Source: Myxococcota bacterium
GTDB lineage: Bacteria > Myxococcota_A > UBA9160 > UBA4427
NCBI GenBank assembly: GCA_028278345.1
Contig: JANQEL010000288.1
Coordinates: forward strand, 60,614-124,613
Direction: 5' to 3'
Length of the DNA stretch: 64,000 nt
Shown here piece by piece: positions 50,927 through 59,655 of the stretch. Within the stretch, counting starts at the first letter, position 1. Each line of letters begins with the position of its first letter. The notes beneath the pieces were generated by a model. The model ran no database searches. It had not been told where the DNA came from and saw only the letters and a list, made by a program, of their open reading frames with translations. The translations under genes were made by a program, and so were the position numbers.

Positions 50927-51982
50927 TTGGAGATCCCCGATCGCCTCGAAGACTTGACTGCGAGCTGGCTCAGCGAAGCCGTTCAGCAGACCGCCCCGGG
51001 TGCTAGCGCACTCTCGGTCGACGTACTCGATGCCCACAGCGGTACGACGGGTCGCGCGCGCCTGCGCGTCGAGTGGAGTAGCAGCGATCTCCCGCAGACC
51101 CTCTTCGTGAAGCTGGCCCCCACCGATCCGATCCAGCGCGCGATGGTGATCGAAACGGGAATGGGCGCGCGCGAAGCCCGCTTCTATCGCGAGGTGAGCG
51201 CGTCGGTCCCGGTTCGGGTGGCTCGCCACCTGTGTTCGTTCTGGGCGCCCGACGGAAAGGCCTACATCATGTTGATGGAAGATCTCGCAGCTGCGGGATG
51301 CACGTTCCCCACCCACGAGAGCGCCACCGACATCGCGGTCGTGCGAAGCACCGTCGAACAACTGGCAAGGCTGCACGGTGGGTTCTGGAACTCGCCGCGC
51401 TTCGCTTCGGATCTGGCCTGGATCGAGCCTCCGATGCGCAGCGAGTTCGGTGTCGTGATGGTCAAGCAGGGGGTCGAGGCATTCGGCCAGGGGCAACCCG
51501 CGTGCTTTCGCGAAGCCGCCCGTCTCTACTGTGGACACCACCAGGCGCTCTCCAATCTGCTCGACCACGGCACCCCCACCCTGCTCCACGGGGACGCTCA
51601 TATCGGCAACATGTTCGTCGAGGACGGCACCATCGGTTTGCTCGACTGGGCATGCGTCTCACGGGGCCCCGGGCTTCGCGATGTGGGGTACTACCTGGCC
51701 AACTCCGTGGATACCGACGTCCGCCGCGCAGAGCAGGAGGAGCTGATCGCCCGCTACGTGAAGACCCTCCGTGAGAGCGGTGGGCCGACGCTCACGATGG
51801 ACGAGGCCTGGCGCGGTTATCGCCTCTACGCGATCGCCTCGTGGGTCGCAGCCGTCGTTACCCTGGCAGCCGGCGATCGCATGCAGGCCACCGCTGTCGG
51901 TGCACGCGCCGTACAACGAACGAACGCCGCGATCGCCGACCTCGAGACCACCACGCTGATCGAAGAAGAGCTCGGGCTCTGA
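50927..51982 (+). CDS. Phosphotransferase-family kinase-like protein (APH/EcKinase type)
   Basis: The start is a TTG at 50927 with AGAGAGAAG upstream. The 351-residue protein has LFVKLAP (ATP-Lys region), the Brenner motif LLHGDAHIGNMFVEDG and metal segment LLDWACVSRGPGLRDVGYYLAN. It resembles aminoglycoside phosphotransferase and ecdysteroid-kinase-like enzymes that phosphorylate small hydroxylated molecules. It follows the aminotransferase gene, so the phosphoryl acceptor could be its product or a related amine alcohol. This is inferred. Confidence 0.84.
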   Translation: MEIPDRLEDLTASWLSEAVQQTAPGASALSVDVLDAHSGTTGRARLRVEWSSSDLPQTLFVKLAPTDPIQRAMVIETGMGAREARFYREVSASVPVRVARHLCSFWAPDGKAYIMLMEDLAAAGCTFPTHESATDIAVVRSTVEQLARLHGGFWNSPRFASDLAWIEPPMRSEFGVVMVKQGVEAFGQGQPACFREAARLYCGHHQALSNLLDHGTPTLLHGDAHIGNMFVEDGTIGLLDWACVSRGPGLRDVGYYLANSVDTDVRRAEQEELIARYVKTLRESGGPTLTMDEAWRGYRLYAIASWVAAVVTLAAGDRMQATAVGARAVQRTNAAIADLETTTLIEEELGL

Positions 51983-52028
51983 AGCTGCTGCGGCAACGCA
52001 TCCCAGGCCCGGAGGAGAATGCAAAGCC

Positions 52029-52526
52029 ATGCCCCGCGACGACATCCGCATGAACGACGAGCAGATCCGCAAGACGCTGCAGGACGGGCGCGTCGCCATC
52101 CTCAACACGAACGGGCCGCGCGGCTTCCCCCATTCCATGCCCATGTTCTACGGCCTCGACGACGACCTCACGGTGCGCTTCACCACCTATGAGTCGAGCC
52201 AGAAGGTCAAGAACCTCGAGCGAGACCCGAAGGTGACCCTGCTGATCGAAGGTGGAGAGGCCTACGACGAACTCCACGCCGTCATGGTCGAAGGCCGCGC
52301 CGAAGTCGTCCGGGGCGATCTCGACGCCACGGTCGCGACCATGGTCGAAGCCATGCGCCGGGCCGGCAACGAGATGCCCGACCCCAAAGGCCTCCCCGAA
52401 GCCGCCAAGAAGATGATGGCCGGCAAGCGCGTGCACGTCCTGGTGCGCCCTGAACGCTTCGTGAGCTTCGATCACCAGAAGCTGCCCCAGGCCAAGACGC
52501 CCAAGAGCCTGAACGAGTCGAGCTGA
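52029..52526 (+). CDS. PNPOx-like split-barrel flavoprotein
   Basis: The 165-residue protein has ILNTNGPRGFPHSMPMFYGLDDDLTVRFTTYESSQKVKNLERDPKVTLLIEGGEAYDEL, a pyridoxamine-5'-phosphate-oxidase/F420-dependent PPOX-class pattern. A cofactor pocket is expected from the KVKNLERDPKV segment. It is one of at least two such genes in the window. It lies 46 bases after the phosphotransferase gene and 17 before an acyltransferase gene, so it may be part of the same operon. Confidence 0.82.
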   Translation: MPRDDIRMNDEQIRKTLQDGRVAILNTNGPRGFPHSMPMFYGLDDDLTVRFTTYESSQKVKNLERDPKVTLLIEGGEAYDELHAVMVEGRAEVVRGDLDATVATMVEAMRRAGNEMPDPKGLPEAAKKMMAGKRVHVLVRPERFVSFDHQKLPQAKTPKSLNESS

Positions 52527-52543
52527 GCGGGGGAGAGCCCGCC

Positions 52544-53596
52544 GTGTTCGGCACTTATCGCACGCTGCTCGCACTCTTCGTCGTGATCGGCCATCTCCAT
52601 GGCCCGTTCCACCTCGGCGTCTACGCCGTGTTCGGCTTCTACATGCTGAGCGGTTACCTGATGACGCGGATCATGCAGGAGACCTACGGCTACGATCTAC
52701 CCGGACGGGGGCGCTTCGCGGTGAATCGCGTCCTGCGGATCTATCCGTGCTACTGGGTGGTCGCCATCGCGACCCTGGGCATTCTCGCGACGACCGACGG
52801 TGCACTCACCGAATACCACCCACGCATCCACTTCCCGGGCGATGCCGCGGGCTGGGCGCGCAACGTCGGCCTCGTCTTCGAGCAGGCCTCGAGCCCGCGG
52901 CTCTCGCCGGCCACCTGGGCCCTCACCGTCGAGCTCTTCTATTACGCGCTGATCGGCTTCGGCCTCTCGCGCACCCCGCAGCGATCCGCCCTGTGGCTCG
53001 CCGCCAGTGTGATCTACACGATCGGCCTGTTCATCACGTCGCCGTACGACTGGGAGGCCCGCTACTTCCCGATCCCCGCGGCCTCACTTCCGTTCGCGAT
53101 CGGCGCGTGCCTCTATCACTACCGCAGCGCCTTCGAGCGCGTGGTTTCGTCGGAGACCCTGCGCGAACCGGGTACCTGGTTCGCGCTGGTCTGCGTGAAT
53201 TTCAGCCTCTTCTACCTCGCGGATCGCCTGACCGGGACATCGTTCAAGCACTCCCTGATGTTCGGCTTCTACTTGAACCTGCTGCTCACGACCGGGTGCC
53301 TCACCGCCCTCGTCTCGAAGGGCTTCCTCGAGCTGAGCGAGAGCATTGACACGGCACTCGGGCGCTACAGCTACCCCGTCTATCTCACCCATTGGCTCGC
53401 AGGGGGCATCGTGGCGAGCACCCTGTTCGCCGACGAGGGACGACAGCACACGACGCAGGGGGGCGTGCTCTTCTTCCTGGCGGGCCTGCTCGTGGCGCTG
53501 GGGCTCAGCTGGTTGCTGATCCGGCTGGTGGACGACCCGATCGAGCGCTTCCGCGGGCGGATCCGGGCGCGCAGCACCTCTAAGGAGACGGCGTAG
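52544..53596 (+). CDS. Acyltransferase-3 family membrane protein
   Basis: A GTG at 52544 starts a 350-residue protein: MFGTYRTLLALFVVIGHLHGPFHLGVYAVFGFYMLSGYLMTRIM. The first helix carries the His expected in acyltransferase-3 enzymes (GHLHG), followed by FYMLSGYLMTR and NRVLRIYPCYW. About ten hydrophobic segments follow. It transfers acyl groups to sugars, lipids or surface polysaccharides at the inner membrane. Acceptor unknown. It precedes the selenoprotein gene by 50 bases. Confidence 0.87.
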   Translation: MFGTYRTLLALFVVIGHLHGPFHLGVYAVFGFYMLSGYLMTRIMQETYGYDLPGRGRFAVNRVLRIYPCYWVVAIATLGILATTDGALTEYHPRIHFPGDAAGWARNVGLVFEQASSPRLSPATWALTVELFYYALIGFGLSRTPQRSALWLAASVIYTIGLFITSPYDWEARYFPIPAASLPFAIGACLYHYRSAFERVVSSETLREPGTWFALVCVNFSLFYLADRLTGTSFKHSLMFGFYLNLLLTTGCLTALVSKGFLELSESIDTALGRYSYPVYLTHWLAGGIVASTLFADEGRQHTTQGGVLFFLAGLLVALGLSWLLIRLVDDPIERFRGRIRARSTSKETA

Positions 53597-53646
53597 CCCG
53601 ATTGTGTGAAAGTCTCGCTTGGGGGTCACGAGAGAAAGGAAGCGTC

Positions 53647-54552
53647 ATGAGCCGACCGGTCGATCGCGCACACCGCGCATACGTGAGTTACATCGACAAA
53701 TCTCGCGAGTACTACGCTGCCCACGGGTACGAGCGCCCCTATCAATGGGCGTACAACGACCACGTGCCCTTCGAGCGCTTGAAGAAGCCCCTGGCCAAGA
53801 GTCGCGTCGGTCTCGTGACGACCACGACGCTCCACAAGGAAGATCGCCCGGAGGGTTGGACGAAGTCGAAGGCCAAGGAGCCCTACGCCCTCGAGCTCGA
53901 GCAGGTGCCCACGCGCATGTTCACCGACGACCTCTTCTGGGACAAGGAAGCGACAACGACCGAAGACCGCGAGAGCTTCCTCCCCATCGATCGTTTGCGC
54001 GAGTGCGTCGCGAGCGGTCGCATCGGATCGCTGGGGCCGCGCATCTTTGGCGTTCCCACCGACTACAGCCAGCGCCGAACCAACGAGTTGGACGCGCCGA
54101 CGATCGTGAAGTGGGCGCAGGAAGACGAACTCGACGTCGTCCTCCTCGTTCCCTTGTGACCCGTCTGCCACCAGACCGTGAGTCTGGTCGCGCGTCAGTT
54201 GGAAGAAGCCGGCATGCCCACCGTCGTGATCGGCGCGGGCCGAGACATCGTCGAGCACTGCGGCGTGCCCCGCTTCCTGTTCACCGACTTCCCCCTCGGC
54301 AACCCCGTCGGCCGGCCGGGAGACGCCGACATGCAGCGGCAGTGCGTCGATATGGCCTTCGAGCTATTCGAGCGCGCTTTCGCGCCCCGCACGACGGTGC
54401 AGACCCCGTTCGTCTGGAGCGACGATCACAGCTGGCGCGATCGGTTCATGCAGGTCGACGATTCGAACCGGGCGAAGCTCGCGCAGCTGGGTGAACAGAG
54501 ACGCAAGGAACAGGCCGCGGCCAAGACGGATGGTCGCGCGCGTAGCGTCTGA
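53647..54552 (+). CDS. GrdB-family selenoprotein with in-frame UGA (glycine/sarcosine/betaine reductase selenoprotein B-like)
   Basis: The ORF track splits this gene into 53602..54159 and 54178..54552, which share a reading frame. Reading TGA 54157-54159 as selenocysteine gives a continuous 301-residue protein with U at residue 171: LDVVLLVPL-U-PVCHQTVSLVARQLEEAGMP. This aligns with the GrdB-type site T-U-G-T-C-T-R-C in an equivalent strand-loop-helix, so UPVC has the UxxC redox pattern, while the second Cys of UxxCxxC is replaced (PVCHQT). A hairpin follows the UGA directly. The start at 53647 (MSRPVDRAHRAY) follows AAAGGAAG. The partners of a true reductase (GrdA, GrdC/D, thioredoxins) are not visible, so it is more likely a standalone redox or thiol/selenol enzyme. 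The alternative of a nonsense mutation is unlikely because the downstream half is intact. Confidence 0.88.
54166..54192 (+). promoter_or_regulatory. Bacterial SECIS-like hairpin downstream of UGA
   Basis: ACCAGAC (54170-54176) pairs perfectly with GTCTGGT (54182-54188) around the loop CGTGA. Further pairs (C68-G90, G67-C91 and wobble T66-G92) extend it past a C/C mismatch. The loop begins 17 bases after the UGA (54157-54159) and contains GU, as bacterial SelB-recognised SECIS loops do. It lies inside the coding region, as in bacteria. Confidence 0.72.
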
Positions 54553-54585
54553 GTTTCGTGTCGAGGTCGGCCCGACCCTCTCGGA

Positions 54586-55056
54586 CTAGTGCGGTCTGCC
54601 GAGGTGGCGGAAGTGCAGCGGCCAGTCGAGGTCGCGGAAGTCACGCCCCGAGATGTGCACCAGCCCGTTGTGGTCGCCCTCTTCGAAGTACACGTCGGGG
54701 ATCCGCAGCAGGCTTTCGTCGATCACGGTCGGGATGTGGAAGGCGAAGCCCATCGGCGGAATCGCTCCCAGTTCGAAATCCATGAACACCTCCTGCACTT
54801 CTCGCTCGGAAGCGAGTTCGAGGCGGCGGCCCATGCGATTTTCGAGCATCTCGCGGTCGACCTGACACGAGGCGGGAATGATGGCCAGGATGTAGCCACT
54901 CTCGTCTTCGAAGAGGACACACTTGGCCACCAGGCCTTCTGGCACGTTCGCAGCCCTCGCACTCTCGAGCATGCTCCCCGTATGCGGATGTGGGAGGAGC
55001 TCGTAGTCGATGTGATGACTGTCGAGGAACCAACGAAGTCGTGGATTGATGCTCAT
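54586..55056 (-). CDS. YbaK/EbsC-family aminoacyl-tRNA deacylase-like protein
   Basis: The ATG at 55056 (MSINPRLRWFLDSHHIDYELLPHPHTGSMLESARAANVP) has GGGGAGAA upstream and gives a 156-residue protein. EGLVAKCVLFEDESGYILAIIPASCQVDREMLENRMG is the YbaK-type substrate-binding helix and strand. These proteins remove mischarged amino acids from tRNA or act as free deacylases. Specificity cannot be read. It converges on the selenoprotein gene (33 bases between). Confidence 0.83.
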   Translation of the reverse strand: MSINPRLRWFLDSHHIDYELLPHPHTGSMLESARAANVPEGLVAKCVLFEDESGYILAIIPASCQVDREMLENRMGRRLELASEREVQEVFMDFELGAIPPMGFAFHIPTVIDESLLRIPDVYFEEGDHNGLVHISGRDFRDLDWPLHFRHLGRPH

Positions 55057-55330
55057 GTCGTGTTCTCCCCATGATGACTCGCGATCGAATCGATGACGCC
55101 GAAAACGCAACCGATGAGCGACTCAGGTTGGAGCGGGAAGGACCGAAGGTGGTTCGTGAGCGGGGAGCCGCTGCGACCGGGCGGGATTCGGTGGCGCCCT
55201 CGTGTCGATATGCGTCCATGGTCTACGACCCGGGCGCTCGAAGCAATCGAAATCGACGGGTCCATTGAAACCTCGACGTTCCGCAGCGAGGCTCGGCTCT
55301 TCGCCCGTCCATGGGGAGTACACTGGAGGC

Positions 55331-55930
55331 GTGATCGATGATTCGTTCCGCCGCATCCTTCCCCGGTACTCGTCGTTCCTGATCACGCTCTACGGATCAC
55401 TCCGCCTCACGCCCAACGCGATCACGCTGCTCGGCGCCGGTGTGGGCGCAGCCGCGGCGGTTTGGGTCGCCCTCGACCGCCCCCTGCTCGCCATCGGAAC
55501 CTGGTGGTTCGGCCGACTCCTCGATGGGACGGACGGCATTTACGCGCGCGCGACGGATCGCGCAACGCCGTTCGGCGCCTACCTCGACATCCTGCTCGAC
55601 ATGTTCGCCTACAGCGTGATGATCGCGGGGTTCGCGGTTCTGCATCCCGAACTCGGCTCGCGCTGGCTCGTCACCCTTCTTCTATACGTGCTCTGCATCA
55701 CCAGCGCGCTCGCGCTCGGGAGCCAGGAAGAGCAGCTCCAACTCGACGCGCGCGACGATCGCGGGCTGCGGCTCGGTGCCGGCCTCGCCGAAGGCGGCGA
55801 AACCGGCATCGCCTACACCCTCTTCCTGCTCTTTCCCGCGTGGATCGCGGAGCTGACCGCGGTGTGGATCGCCGTGCTGATCACCACGGTGATCGCGCGA
55901 ACGATGCTGGCCTGGCGGCGACTGCGCTGA
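55331..55930 (+). CDS. CDP-alcohol phosphatidyltransferase
   Basis: A GTG at 55331 gives a 199-residue protein; the track ORF starts earlier at 55202. It has the complete catalytic motif D-G-x-x-D-G-x-x-A-R-x8-G-x3-D-x3-D as RLLDGTDGIYARATDRATPFGAYLDILLD. About six hydrophobic segments follow. It transfers a phosphatidyl group from CDP-diacylglycerol to an alcohol such as glycerol phosphate, inositol or serine. The acceptor is not evident. It is divergent from the YbaK-like gene with a 274-base gap that shows nothing else I recognise. Confidence 0.87.
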   Translation: MIDDSFRRILPRYSSFLITLYGSLRLTPNAITLLGAGVGAAAAVWVALDRPLLAIGTWWFGRLLDGTDGIYARATDRATPFGAYLDILLDMFAYSVMIAGFAVLHPELGSRWLVTLLLYVLCITSALALGSQEEQLQLDARDDRGLRLGAGLAEGGETGIAYTLFLLFPAWIAELTAVWIAVLITTVIARTMLAWRRLR

Positions 55931-55945
55931 GCCTCTTGTAACGAG

Positions 55946-56806
55946 CTACGTGCCGGTGAACTCCGGCGACCCGGGCGCGCGGTAGTGATCCATGGGACTG
56001 CGCAGGCCGTCACTCCCGTAGTAGTGCCCGACACCCCTGGGTGTTTCGAACAGCAGCTTCATGATCGCGCGCGCACCGTCGGCCGGCGCCTTCATGCCCG
56101 CTTCTTCGGGAGTTCGCGAGCCCAGAGTTTCGCGCCCGAGGTCGGTGTCGATGTAGCCGGGAGTGCAGGCATTCACGACGAGGTCGGGGTACTGCTTCGC
56201 GAGGTGGATCGTCAGCACGTTCGCGCACGCCTTCGAGAGTCCATAGGCCGCGCCGCCCCCCATCCCGAGGGTGTCGAGAGAGCGGAGCCCGGTGCACTGC
56301 TGCATGAACGCGTCGAGGCGTTCCCAAGTCATGGTCTCATCGGTGAAGAAAGCCTGCCGATCGGCATCGCAGCGGGCCACGAAGTTGGGGCCCGACGCCG
56401 ACGTGACGTTGACGATGCGGCCCCCTTCTTCGATCAGCGGCGCAAACGCCCGGCACATCCGCCGGATCCCGTAGGCGTTGACTTCGAGCACCTCGGCGAT
56501 ACTGCCATTGATCGCACCGGCGTTGTTCACGAGACCGGCAAGCCGAAGCGAATCGCCCTCGCGCCGCTCGGCGATCCGTTCCGCCGCTAGCGATACGGAC
56601 CGATCACTGCTGACGTCGAGTTCGAACACCTCGACGCGATCGGACCACGCCGGGTCGATCGCGAGCAGTTCGTTCCGCGCGGCCTCGCCGCGCCCCCGGT
56701 CACGCGATCCCAGGATCACCGCGTACTGCGTCTGTTCGCGGAGAATGGCCTCGACGACGGCCAGGCCGATTCCCTTGTTGGCCCCCGTGATCACGATGAA
56801 TTTCAT
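55946..56806 (-). CDS. SDR-family oxidoreductase (carbonyl-reductase-like)
   Basis: The start at 56806 (MKFIVITGANKGIGLAVVEAILRE) gives 286 residues; the track ORF continues upstream. The cofactor loop is TGANKGIG, then LVNNAGAINGS, SASGPNFVARCDADRQAFF and a proper GGAAYGLSKACANVL (Tyr-x-x-x-Lys). The extra loop before the active site is typical of carbonyl-reductase-like SDRs. It probably reduces a carbonyl with NADPH. It converges on the phosphatidyltransferase gene. Confidence 0.88.
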   Translation of the reverse strand: MKFIVITGANKGIGLAVVEAILREQTQYAVILGSRDRGRGEAARNELLAIDPAWSDRVEVFELDVSSDRSVSLAAERIAERREGDSLRLAGLVNNAGAINGSIAEVLEVNAYGIRRMCRAFAPLIEEGGRIVNVTSASGPNFVARCDADRQAFFTDETMTWERLDAFMQQCTGLRSLDTLGMGGGAAYGLSKACANVLTIHLAKQYPDLVVNACTPGYIDTDLGRETLGSRTPEEAGMKAPADGARAIMKLLFETPRGVGHYYGSDGLRSPMDHYRAPGSPEFTGT

Positions 56807-56903
56807 TTTCACCCCTACGGCTTCGGGATCGAAGTCGGGAGCATTCGCAAACTCGCGAAGTTTCGCCACGCGAATTCGCGAAGGGGTGCACTCGCATGAC
56901 GGA

Positions 56904-58073
56904 ATGGCTACCTCGAAGGTGATGTTCGAGTCGATGAACGATCGCGAGCGGCACGATCGACGCGCCACCACGAGCGGGCTTCTCGCCGCGGTGATCATCG
57001 CGACCCTCGCGATTCCCTTCGCCGCCACGACCGACGATTCGCGCGATCGCGGACGCGATCTCTACGAGCAGCGCTGCGCGCTCTGTCACGGAAGTGATGG
57101 TCGGGGCACTACGGACAACCCCGTCGTCCCCGTTCCGCGCCCCGACTTCACCGAGTGCGACTTCGCGAGCCGCGAACCGGATGCCGACTGGGGTGCCGTC
57201 GTCGCGGGTGGCGGCCCGGTGCGAGGCTTCAGTCCACTGATGCCGCCGCACGCCACCATGTTGAACGACGAAGAGATCGCTCTCATCCTGCATCACGTGC
57301 GCTCGTTCTGCAGCGATACGCGCTGGCCGCGGGGCGAGATGAACCTCCCCCGCCCGATCTTCACCGAGAAGGCCTTCCCGGAAGACGAGGTCGTGATCAC
57401 CACGCTCGGCGACGTGAACCGGGAAGCCGACGCGGTCACCACCGAGTTCCTCTTCGAGAAGCGCATCGGCCCACGCGGCATGCTCGAAGTCACCATGCCG
57501 ATCGAGTCCGTCGACGTTGCAACGGGGGGCGGCGGAACCAAGCAACGGTCGGGCATCGGCGACCTCGGGCTCGGCCTGAAGTACGCCTTCTTTCACGATC
57601 TCGACCTGGGATTCATCTCGAGCCTCGGCAGCGAATTCAAGCTGCCCACGGGCGACGAAGACCGCGGACTCGGCAAGGGGAGCGTCGTCTACGAACCCTA
57701 TCTTGCACTTGGACAGATCTTCGCGGAAGACGGCTTTGCCCAGGTCCAACTCCTCGGCGAGATCCCCACCGATCGCGATCTCTCCGACGAGGTGCAGCTG
57801 CGCACCGCGATCGGCTGGGCCTTCGAGTTGAACGAGCACGGCCGCGTGTTCGCGCCCATGGTCGAAGTCATCGGCGCCTGGGACCTGCAGGGCAAGGACG
57901 ATGCGAGCTGGGACATCGCACCCCAGATCCAGATTCCCCTGAATCGTCGCCAACACGTGCGTCTCAACCTGGCGGCGCGCATCCCACTGAGCGACACGAG
58001 CACCCGACCGACCCGCGTCGGCGGCTACCTGATGTGGGATTGGTTCGACGGCGGCCTGTTCGACGGCTGGTAG
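56904..58073 (+). CDS. Cytochrome c fused to outer-membrane-barrel-like domain (MetA-type)
   Basis: Starts at 56904, 56922 and 56934 are all in frame; I keep 56904 (389 residues) but the later ones are possible. An N-terminal signal (GLLAAVIIATLAIPFAATT) is followed by a single c-type heme site YEQRCALCHGSDGRGTTDN with MPPHATMLNDEEI as a possible Met ligand segment. The C-terminal half (EFLFEKRIGPRGMLEVTMPIESV, GLGLKYAFFHDLDLGFISSLGSEFKLPTGDEDRGLG) is like the phenol-degradation MetA/outer-membrane barrel family. The fusion suggests an electron-transfer or heme-linked step near the outer membrane. It is divergent from an SDR gene and upstream of a flavin monooxygenase gene. Confidence 0.76.
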   Translation: MATSKVMFESMNDRERHDRRATTSGLLAAVIIATLAIPFAATTDDSRDRGRDLYEQRCALCHGSDGRGTTDNPVVPVPRPDFTECDFASREPDADWGAVVAGGGPVRGFSPLMPPHATMLNDEEIALILHHVRSFCSDTRWPRGEMNLPRPIFTEKAFPEDEVVITTLGDVNREADAVTTEFLFEKRIGPRGMLEVTMPIESVDVATGGGGTKQRSGIGDLGLGLKYAFFHDLDLGFISSLGSEFKLPTGDEDRGLGKGSVVYEPYLALGQIFAEDGFAQVQLLGEIPTDRDLSDEVQLRTAIGWAFELNEHGRVFAPMVEVIGAWDLQGKDDASWDIAPQIQIPLNRRQHVRLNLAARIPLSDTSTRPTRVGGYLMWDWFDGGLFDGW

Positions 58074-58189
58074 CTGGAGCAGGCGCTCAGCAGACCGCTG
58101 CAAGTGTGACGCAAGTGCGAGTAGAACTCGCACGATGTCGCCCTAGCCTTGGGTGCGCAACCGCACTGCCCACGTTGGAGGCTCGATCG

Positions 58190-59653
58190 ATGTCCCAGAC
58201 CACGTCCATCCGCTACACGATCATCGGCGCCGGCGCCGGGGGGTTGTGTGCCGGAATCAAGTTGCTCGAACAGGGGCAGAGCGACTTCCTGATCTTCGAT
58301 CGGGAACTCCAAGTGGGTGGCACCTGGTATCGCAACACCTATCCCGGGCTCGAGTGCGACATCGCCGCGCACCTCTACTGCTACTCCTTCGCGCCGAACC
58401 CGGATTGGTCGGGGCCTTTCCCTCCCCAACCCGAGATCCGCGCCTACCTGGAGAAGACGGCCCTAGACCGGGGCCTCGAACCCCATCTCCGCCTCGGCAA
58501 CGGCGTCGTCTCCGCACTCTGGGACGAAGACCGGGCGCGATGGCAGCTCGAACTCGAAGACGGCGGTCGGGTCGAGTCTCAATACGTGATCAGCGCGACG
58601 GGCATGTTCGGCGCCGCGGTCGTACCGGAAATCGTCGGGCTCGAGAGCTTCGAGGGCACGATCTTCCACTCGGCGAAGTGGAACCACGAACACGATCTGC
58701 GCGGCGAACGGGTGGCGATCATCGGGAGCGCTGCCAGCGCCGTCCAGTTCGTGCCGGAGATCGCACCCGAAGTCGAGCAGCTCCACGTCTTCCAGCGCAC
58801 TCCCAACTGGGTGCTGCCGAAGGCCAACGAGCCCTACACCGAAGAACAGATCGCGGCCCACCACGCCCAGCCCGAACTCATGGAGGAGAGCCGCGTACAG
58901 CTGATGAACGTGGCCGAACTCGCGCTCTCCTATACCAGCGACGACCGCACCTTCTTCGATGCGGCCGAAGACGCGGGACGCGCGGCCCTCGAAGTCGTCG
59001 AGGATCCGGAGATCCGGAAACTCCTCACCCCCGACCACCCCTTCGGCGCCAAGCGGCCCCTGCTCTCGAACAAGTACTACAAGAGCTTCAACCGGAAGAA
59101 CGTCGAACTCGTCGTCGATCCGATCGAGAAGATCACACCGAAGGGCGTGGTCACCGCGGATGGTCGGGAACGCGAGGTCGACACGATCATCCTCGCGACG
59201 GGCTTCGACACGCACAGCTACACCAGCGCGATCGACGTCCGCGGGCGCGATGGAGTCACGCTGCGAGAGGCCTGGAAGGAGGCGCCCGAAGCCTACTTCG
59301 GGGTGACCACGAGCGGTTTTCCCAACCTCTTCATGCTCTACGGCCCCAATACCAATGGCGGCAACTCGATCATCCTGATGCTCGAGTTCCAGGTCGAGTA
59401 CACCCTGCGGCTGATCGCAGAAGCCGAGCGCGCCGGTGTCGATTGGATCGACGTGCGACGTGAGGTGATGGACGAGTACAACGCCGGCCTGCAGGAAGAA
59501 CTCGACAGCGTCGCGATCTGGCACGTGGGCGCCAACGACTACTACCGCACGGCGTCGGGCAAGATCGTGACCCAGTGGCCCCAGGGCTTCTCGGTCTACA
59601 AGGAACGGGTCGACAAGGACGATCTGTCGTCCTTCGAAACGGGACAGGTCTAG
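58190..59653 (+). CDS. Flavin-containing (Baeyer-Villiger-like) monooxygenase
   Basis: The ATG at 58190 follows TTGGAGG and gives 487 residues; the 832-residue track ORF extends wrongly upstream. Features are IIGAGAGGLCAGIKLL (FAD), VGGTWYRNTYPGLECDIAAHLYCY, a fingerprint-like FEGTIFHSAKWNHE in place of FxGxxxHxxxWP, and IIGSAASAVQFVPEIA (NADPH). It is related to the monooxygenase at 3971..5620 but is a different subgroup. It probably oxidises a ketone, amine or sulfur. A VOC gene follows immediately. Confidence 0.88.
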   Translation: MSQTTSIRYTIIGAGAGGLCAGIKLLEQGQSDFLIFDRELQVGGTWYRNTYPGLECDIAAHLYCYSFAPNPDWSGPFPPQPEIRAYLEKTALDRGLEPHLRLGNGVVSALWDEDRARWQLELEDGGRVESQYVISATGMFGAAVVPEIVGLESFEGTIFHSAKWNHEHDLRGERVAIIGSAASAVQFVPEIAPEVEQLHVFQRTPNWVLPKANEPYTEEQIAAHHAQPELMEESRVQLMNVAELALSYTSDDRTFFDAAEDAGRAALEVVEDPEIRKLLTPDHPFGAKRPLLSNKYYKSFNRKNVELVVDPIEKITPKGVVTADGREREVDTIILATGFDTHSYTSAIDVRGRDGVTLREAWKEAPEAYFGVTTSGFPNLFMLYGPNTNGGNSIILMLEFQVEYTLRLIAEAERAGVDWIDVRREVMDEYNAGLQEELDSVAIWHVGANDYYRTASGKIVTQWPQGFSVYKERVDKDDLSSFETGQV

Positions 59654-59655
59654 CG

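Noticed and set aside
53602-54552. Frameshift or nonsense mutation making a pseudogene
   Set aside because: Both ORF halves share the frame, the coding pattern continues unbroken and the TGA aligns with a known Sec position and has a hairpin after it.
54565-54577. GGTCG-GCC-CGACC hairpin after the selenoprotein
   Set aside because: Only five base pairs and no T tract; it may help end transcription but cannot be supported.
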